Shown: positions 60,557 through 64,000 of the stretch, one piece after another
Position numbering within the stretch: position 1 is the stretch's first letter
How the letters are laid out: each line of letters starts with the position of its first letter
Made by a program: the position numbers and the translations under genes
Assembly: GCF_039543825.1 (NCBI RefSeq)
Contig: NZ_BAABKM010000003.1
Span: 310,001 to 374,000, forward strand
DNA length: 64,000 nucleotides
Reading direction: 5' to 3'
Source: Nocardioides conyzicola
GTDB taxonomy: Bacteria; Actinomycetota; Actinomycetes; Propionibacteriales; Nocardioidaceae
Notes under the pieces: model-generated
The model's database searches: none
Told to the model about the DNA's origin: nothing
The model's input: only the letters and a program-made list of their open reading frames with translations

Positions 60557-60858
60557 ATGTCCGTCGTGAAGATCAATGCCATCTCGGTCCCCGCCGACAA
60601 CCACGAAGAGCTCGAGAAGCGGTTCGCCCACCGCGCCCACACGGTCGACGGCTCCCCCGGCTTCCTCGGGTTCCAGCTGCTCCGCCCGGTCAAGGGCGAG
60701 GACCGCTACTTCGTCGTCACCCATTGGGAGGACGAGGAGTCCTTCGCCGCCTGGCGCGACGGCGGCGCGGCCGCCGCCCACGCCGGGCAGCGCGCCAACC
60801 CGGTCGCCACCGGTGCCGAGCTCCTCGAGTTCGAGGTCGTCCTCGACGTCAGGGGCGG

Positions 60859-60862
<4 letters not shown>
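60557..60862 (+). CDS. mhuD: haem-degrading monooxygenase MhuD-like
   Basis: 101 residues of the ABM/IsdG fold. Nearly collinear with M. tuberculosis MhuD (Rv3592): the start VVKINAI, KRFAHRAHTVDGSPGFLGFQ, then LLRPVKGEDRYFVVTHWED are close to it, and the active-site residues Asn7, Trp66 and His75 are all present at the same positions. MhuD opens haem to mycobilin without releasing CO. A haem uptake locus is not seen here. Leaderless start; stop overlaps the converging acyl-CoA ligase gene in CTAG. Confidence 0.93.
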
Positions 60863-62409
<1,547 letters not shown>

Positions 62410-62415
62410 GCGGCC

Positions 62416-62421
62416 ACTGTA
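62416..62421 (-). promoter_or_regulatory. putative -10 box, leaderless start of acyl-CoA ligase
   Basis: TACAGT on the minus strand, six bases before the ATG at 62409. Confidence 0.45.
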
Positions 62422-62497
62422 GCCACGACCGGCCGGGATGAGAGTCCTCTCATCCCGCTCTCACGATCGCCCCACGGTCGGGGAGGATGGTGAGCAC

Positions 62498-62875
62498 ATG
62501 AAGACGGTGTGGAAGGTCGTGCTCGGGCTCGCGCTCGTCGTCCCGATGGGGGCGTACGTCGTGGGCGCGCTCGCCGCGTCCGCGGCCGACGACCCGGCGC
62601 CACGACAGACGATCGAGATCCGCGAGCCCGGCCCGAGCTCGACCCCGTCGGCCACTCCCTCGTCGAAGCCGTCGCCGTCGACCACTCCGTCGTCGCAACC
62701 GTCCGAGTCCGCCGACGATGACGATGACGTCGAGGTCATCACCCCGGACTACGACGACCTGGACGACCACGACGACCACGGCGACGACGACGGCGAGGAC
62801 CACCGGGGTCGCGGCGGCGACGACCACAGCGGGCACGACGACCACAGTGGGCACGGTGGCGGTGACGAGGACTAG
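62498..62875 (+). CDS. exported His/Asp-rich protein next to a histidine kinase
   Basis: 125 residues. N-terminal signal or anchor helix (VWKVVLGLALVVPMGAYVVG), a Ser/Thr/Pro linker (SSTPSATPSSKPSPSTTPSS), then an extremely acidic tail: DDDDDVEVITPDYDDLDDHD followed by DHSGHDDHSGHGGGDED, with about eight histidines among aspartates. Such a tail could chelate divalent metal outside the membrane. The stop lies 14 bases inside the kinase gene, so the two are translationally linked. No family recognised. Confidence 0.78.
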   Translation: MKTVWKVVLGLALVVPMGAYVVGALAASAADDPAPRQTIEIREPGPSSTPSATPSSKPSPSTTPSSQPSESADDDDDVEVITPDYDDLDDHDDHGDDDGEDHRGRGGDDHSGHDDHSGHGGGDED

Positions 62876-64000
62876 CGTCTCGGTCCGGACCCGCATCACG
62901 GCATCGGTCGCCCTGCTCGTGCTCGCCGGCCTCGTCCTGGCCGGTGTCGTCGTGGCCACCATCGAGTCCCGGCGGCTCGACCAGCAGGTCGCCGCCGAGG
63001 TCGACCAGGAGTTCGCCGAGCTGGCGAAGCTCCAGAAGGACGGCGTCGACCCGTCGACCGGGCAGCCGTTCGCGAGCCCTGAAGCGATGGTGCGGCTCTT
63101 CCTCCAACGCAACGTGCCCGACGACGACGAGCTGCTCGTCGGGTGGTGGGACGACGCGGTGGGCGCCCAGTCGCCCGAGTGGGACGAGATCAGCGGCAGC
63201 GCGTGGCTGCCGGACGTCGTACGCCCCCTGCTCGCCGACAACGGCACGACGACCGTCGACTCCGACTTCGGTGAGCTCCAGATCTCCACCCAGCGCATCG
63301 ACCAGGGCGGCCGCACCGGCGCCCTGGTCGTCGTCACCTTCCTGGACCGGGCGCGCGCCGGCTTGCAGGAGACCATGCGCACCTACGCCATCGTCGCCGC
63401 GCTGACCCTGCTCCTCGTGACCGCGATGGCGGCATGGGTCTCCGGCCGCCTGCTCTCGCCGCTGCGGACCCTGCGCGAGACCGCCGAGGACATCTCGGAG
63501 AGCGACCTGTCGCAACGGCTGCCCGTCACCGGCAACGACGACCTCACCGCGCTGACCCGGACGTTCAACGGGATGCTGGCGCGGCTGGAGTCGGCGTTCG
63601 TCGGGCAGCGGGAGTTCCTCGACGACGCCGGCCACGAGCTCAAGACGCCGCTGACCGTGCTGCGCGGACACCTCGAGCTGCTCGACACCGGCAACGCGGA
63701 GGACGTCGCGGAGACACGCCTGCTGCTGCTCGACGAGATCGACCGGATGTCCCGCCTGGTCGGCGACCTGATCCTGCTCGCCAAGAGCGACCGGCCCGAC
63801 TTCCTGCGCACCGAGCCGATGGACCTCGGCGGCCTCACCCGGGACCTGGTCGCCAAGGCCCGTGGGCTCGGCGACCGCGAGTGGGTGCTCGACGGCACCG
63901 CGGACATCAAGATCGTCGCCGACCAGCAGCGCCTCACCCAGGCCGTGCTCCAGCTCGCCGACAACGCGGTCAAGCACACGCGCGACGGCGACACCGTCGC
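62862..64000 (+). CDS. sensor histidine kinase (HAMP, HisKA), cut by window end
   Basis: About 380 codons visible from the GTG at 62862; the 3' end is outside. Two membrane helices (ASVALLVLAGLVLAGVVVAT and TYAIVAALTLLLVTAMAAWV) bracket an extracytoplasmic sensor of about 135 residues; then HAMP, and HisKA with the phosphoacceptor box FLDDAGHELKTPLTVLRGHL. The start of the ATPase is reached (QLADNAVKHTRDGD, the N box). No response regulator lies upstream, so one is expected downstream. The upstream metal-binding-like gene may supply the signal. Confidence 0.95.
   Translation, partial: MTRTSVSVRTRITASVALLVLAGLVLAGVVVATIESRRLDQQVAAEVDQEFAELAKLQKDGVDPSTGQPFASPEAMVRLFLQRNVPDDDELLVGWWDDAVGAQSPEWDEISGSAWLPDVVRPLLADNGTTTVDSDFGELQISTQRIDQGGRTGALVVVTFLDRARAGLQETMRTYAIVAALTLLLVTAMAAWVSGRLLSPLRTLRETAEDISESDLSQRLPVTGNDDLTALTRTFNGMLARLESAFVGQREFLDDAGHELKTPLTVLRGHLELLDTGNAEDVAETRLLLLDEIDRMSRLVGDLILLAKSDRPDFLRTEPMDLGGLTRDLVAKARGLGDREWVLDGTADIKIVADQQRLTQAVLQLADNAVKHTRDGDTV

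Overview
The window is very GC-rich DNA with GTG and ATG starts, long antisense open frames, 4-base gene overlaps and many genes that closely resemble Mycobacterium tuberculosis proteins (GlnA2, GlnE, PanB, NadE, RNase H/phosphatase fusion, Zn-ribbon protein, Nif3, MhuD). DUF222/HNH gene copies, PQ-rich secreted proteins and the overall repertoire suggest an aerobic actinomycete of the Nocardioidaceae (Nocardioides-like); the genus is an inference. No tRNA, rRNA, CRISPR array, prophage or intact insertion sequence was seen. One RNA gene, the RNase P RNA, is present.

Layout. 1-9.5 kb (minus): one tightly packed run of eight genes: NhaC-type antiporter, APC antiporter, arginine deiminase, YbhN-like membrane protein, glutamine synthetase GlnA2, a small membrane protein, a glutamine amidotransferase and the 5' two-thirds of glnE. 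It couples arginine breakdown to ammonia assimilation. 9.6-16 kb: flavoprotein, DUF222/HNH copy 1, small hypothetical and P-loop genes, a MerR regulator divergent from an NTF2-like/SDR pair. 16-21 kb (minus): lipoprotein, PLC-like membrane protein, NAD synthetase. 20.8-26 kb (plus): VOC protein, panB, and an ABC exporter with its histidine kinase and LuxR-type regulator, headed by a palindrome that looks like the regulator's own site. 25.9-41 kb: a broken AbiEi/DUF559-like gene, sugar dehydrogenase, two related secreted repeat proteins around a CNNM transporter-like gene, map, the ATP-grasp/alpha-E/transglutaminase module, a secreted Ig-like protein, TPR and GNAT genes, then DUF222/HNH copy 2, which has lost one base. 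41-48 kb: excalibur protein, rnpB, a PQ-loop protein, a large LuxR regulator, DUF4242 and PKD proteins. 47.8-51.4 kb: three overlapping flavin-dependent monooxygenases. 51.5-54.7 kb: an ECF sigma factor with a putative anti-sigma/acyltransferase operon and small secreted proteins. 54.8-64 kb: RNB ribonuclease, yaaA, RNase H/phosphatase, Zn-ribbon, Nif3, MOSC, MhuD-type haem oxygenase, acyl-CoA ligase, and a His/Asp-rich protein overlapping a histidine kinase that runs off the window.

The most interesting items are: three copies of the motif GTAAC-N12-TCnnGACATG within 1 kb around the ECF sigma gene, which probably defines its regulon; the ATP-grasp/alpha-E/transglutaminase module; the arginine deiminase-glutamine synthetase super-operon; a CTG start codon on the Zn-ribbon gene; a window-wide pattern of TAnnnT boxes 6-8 bases before start codons (leaderless transcripts); and two DUF222/HNH copies 28.7 kb apart, each with a perfect DnaA-box 9-mer at the same upstream distance.
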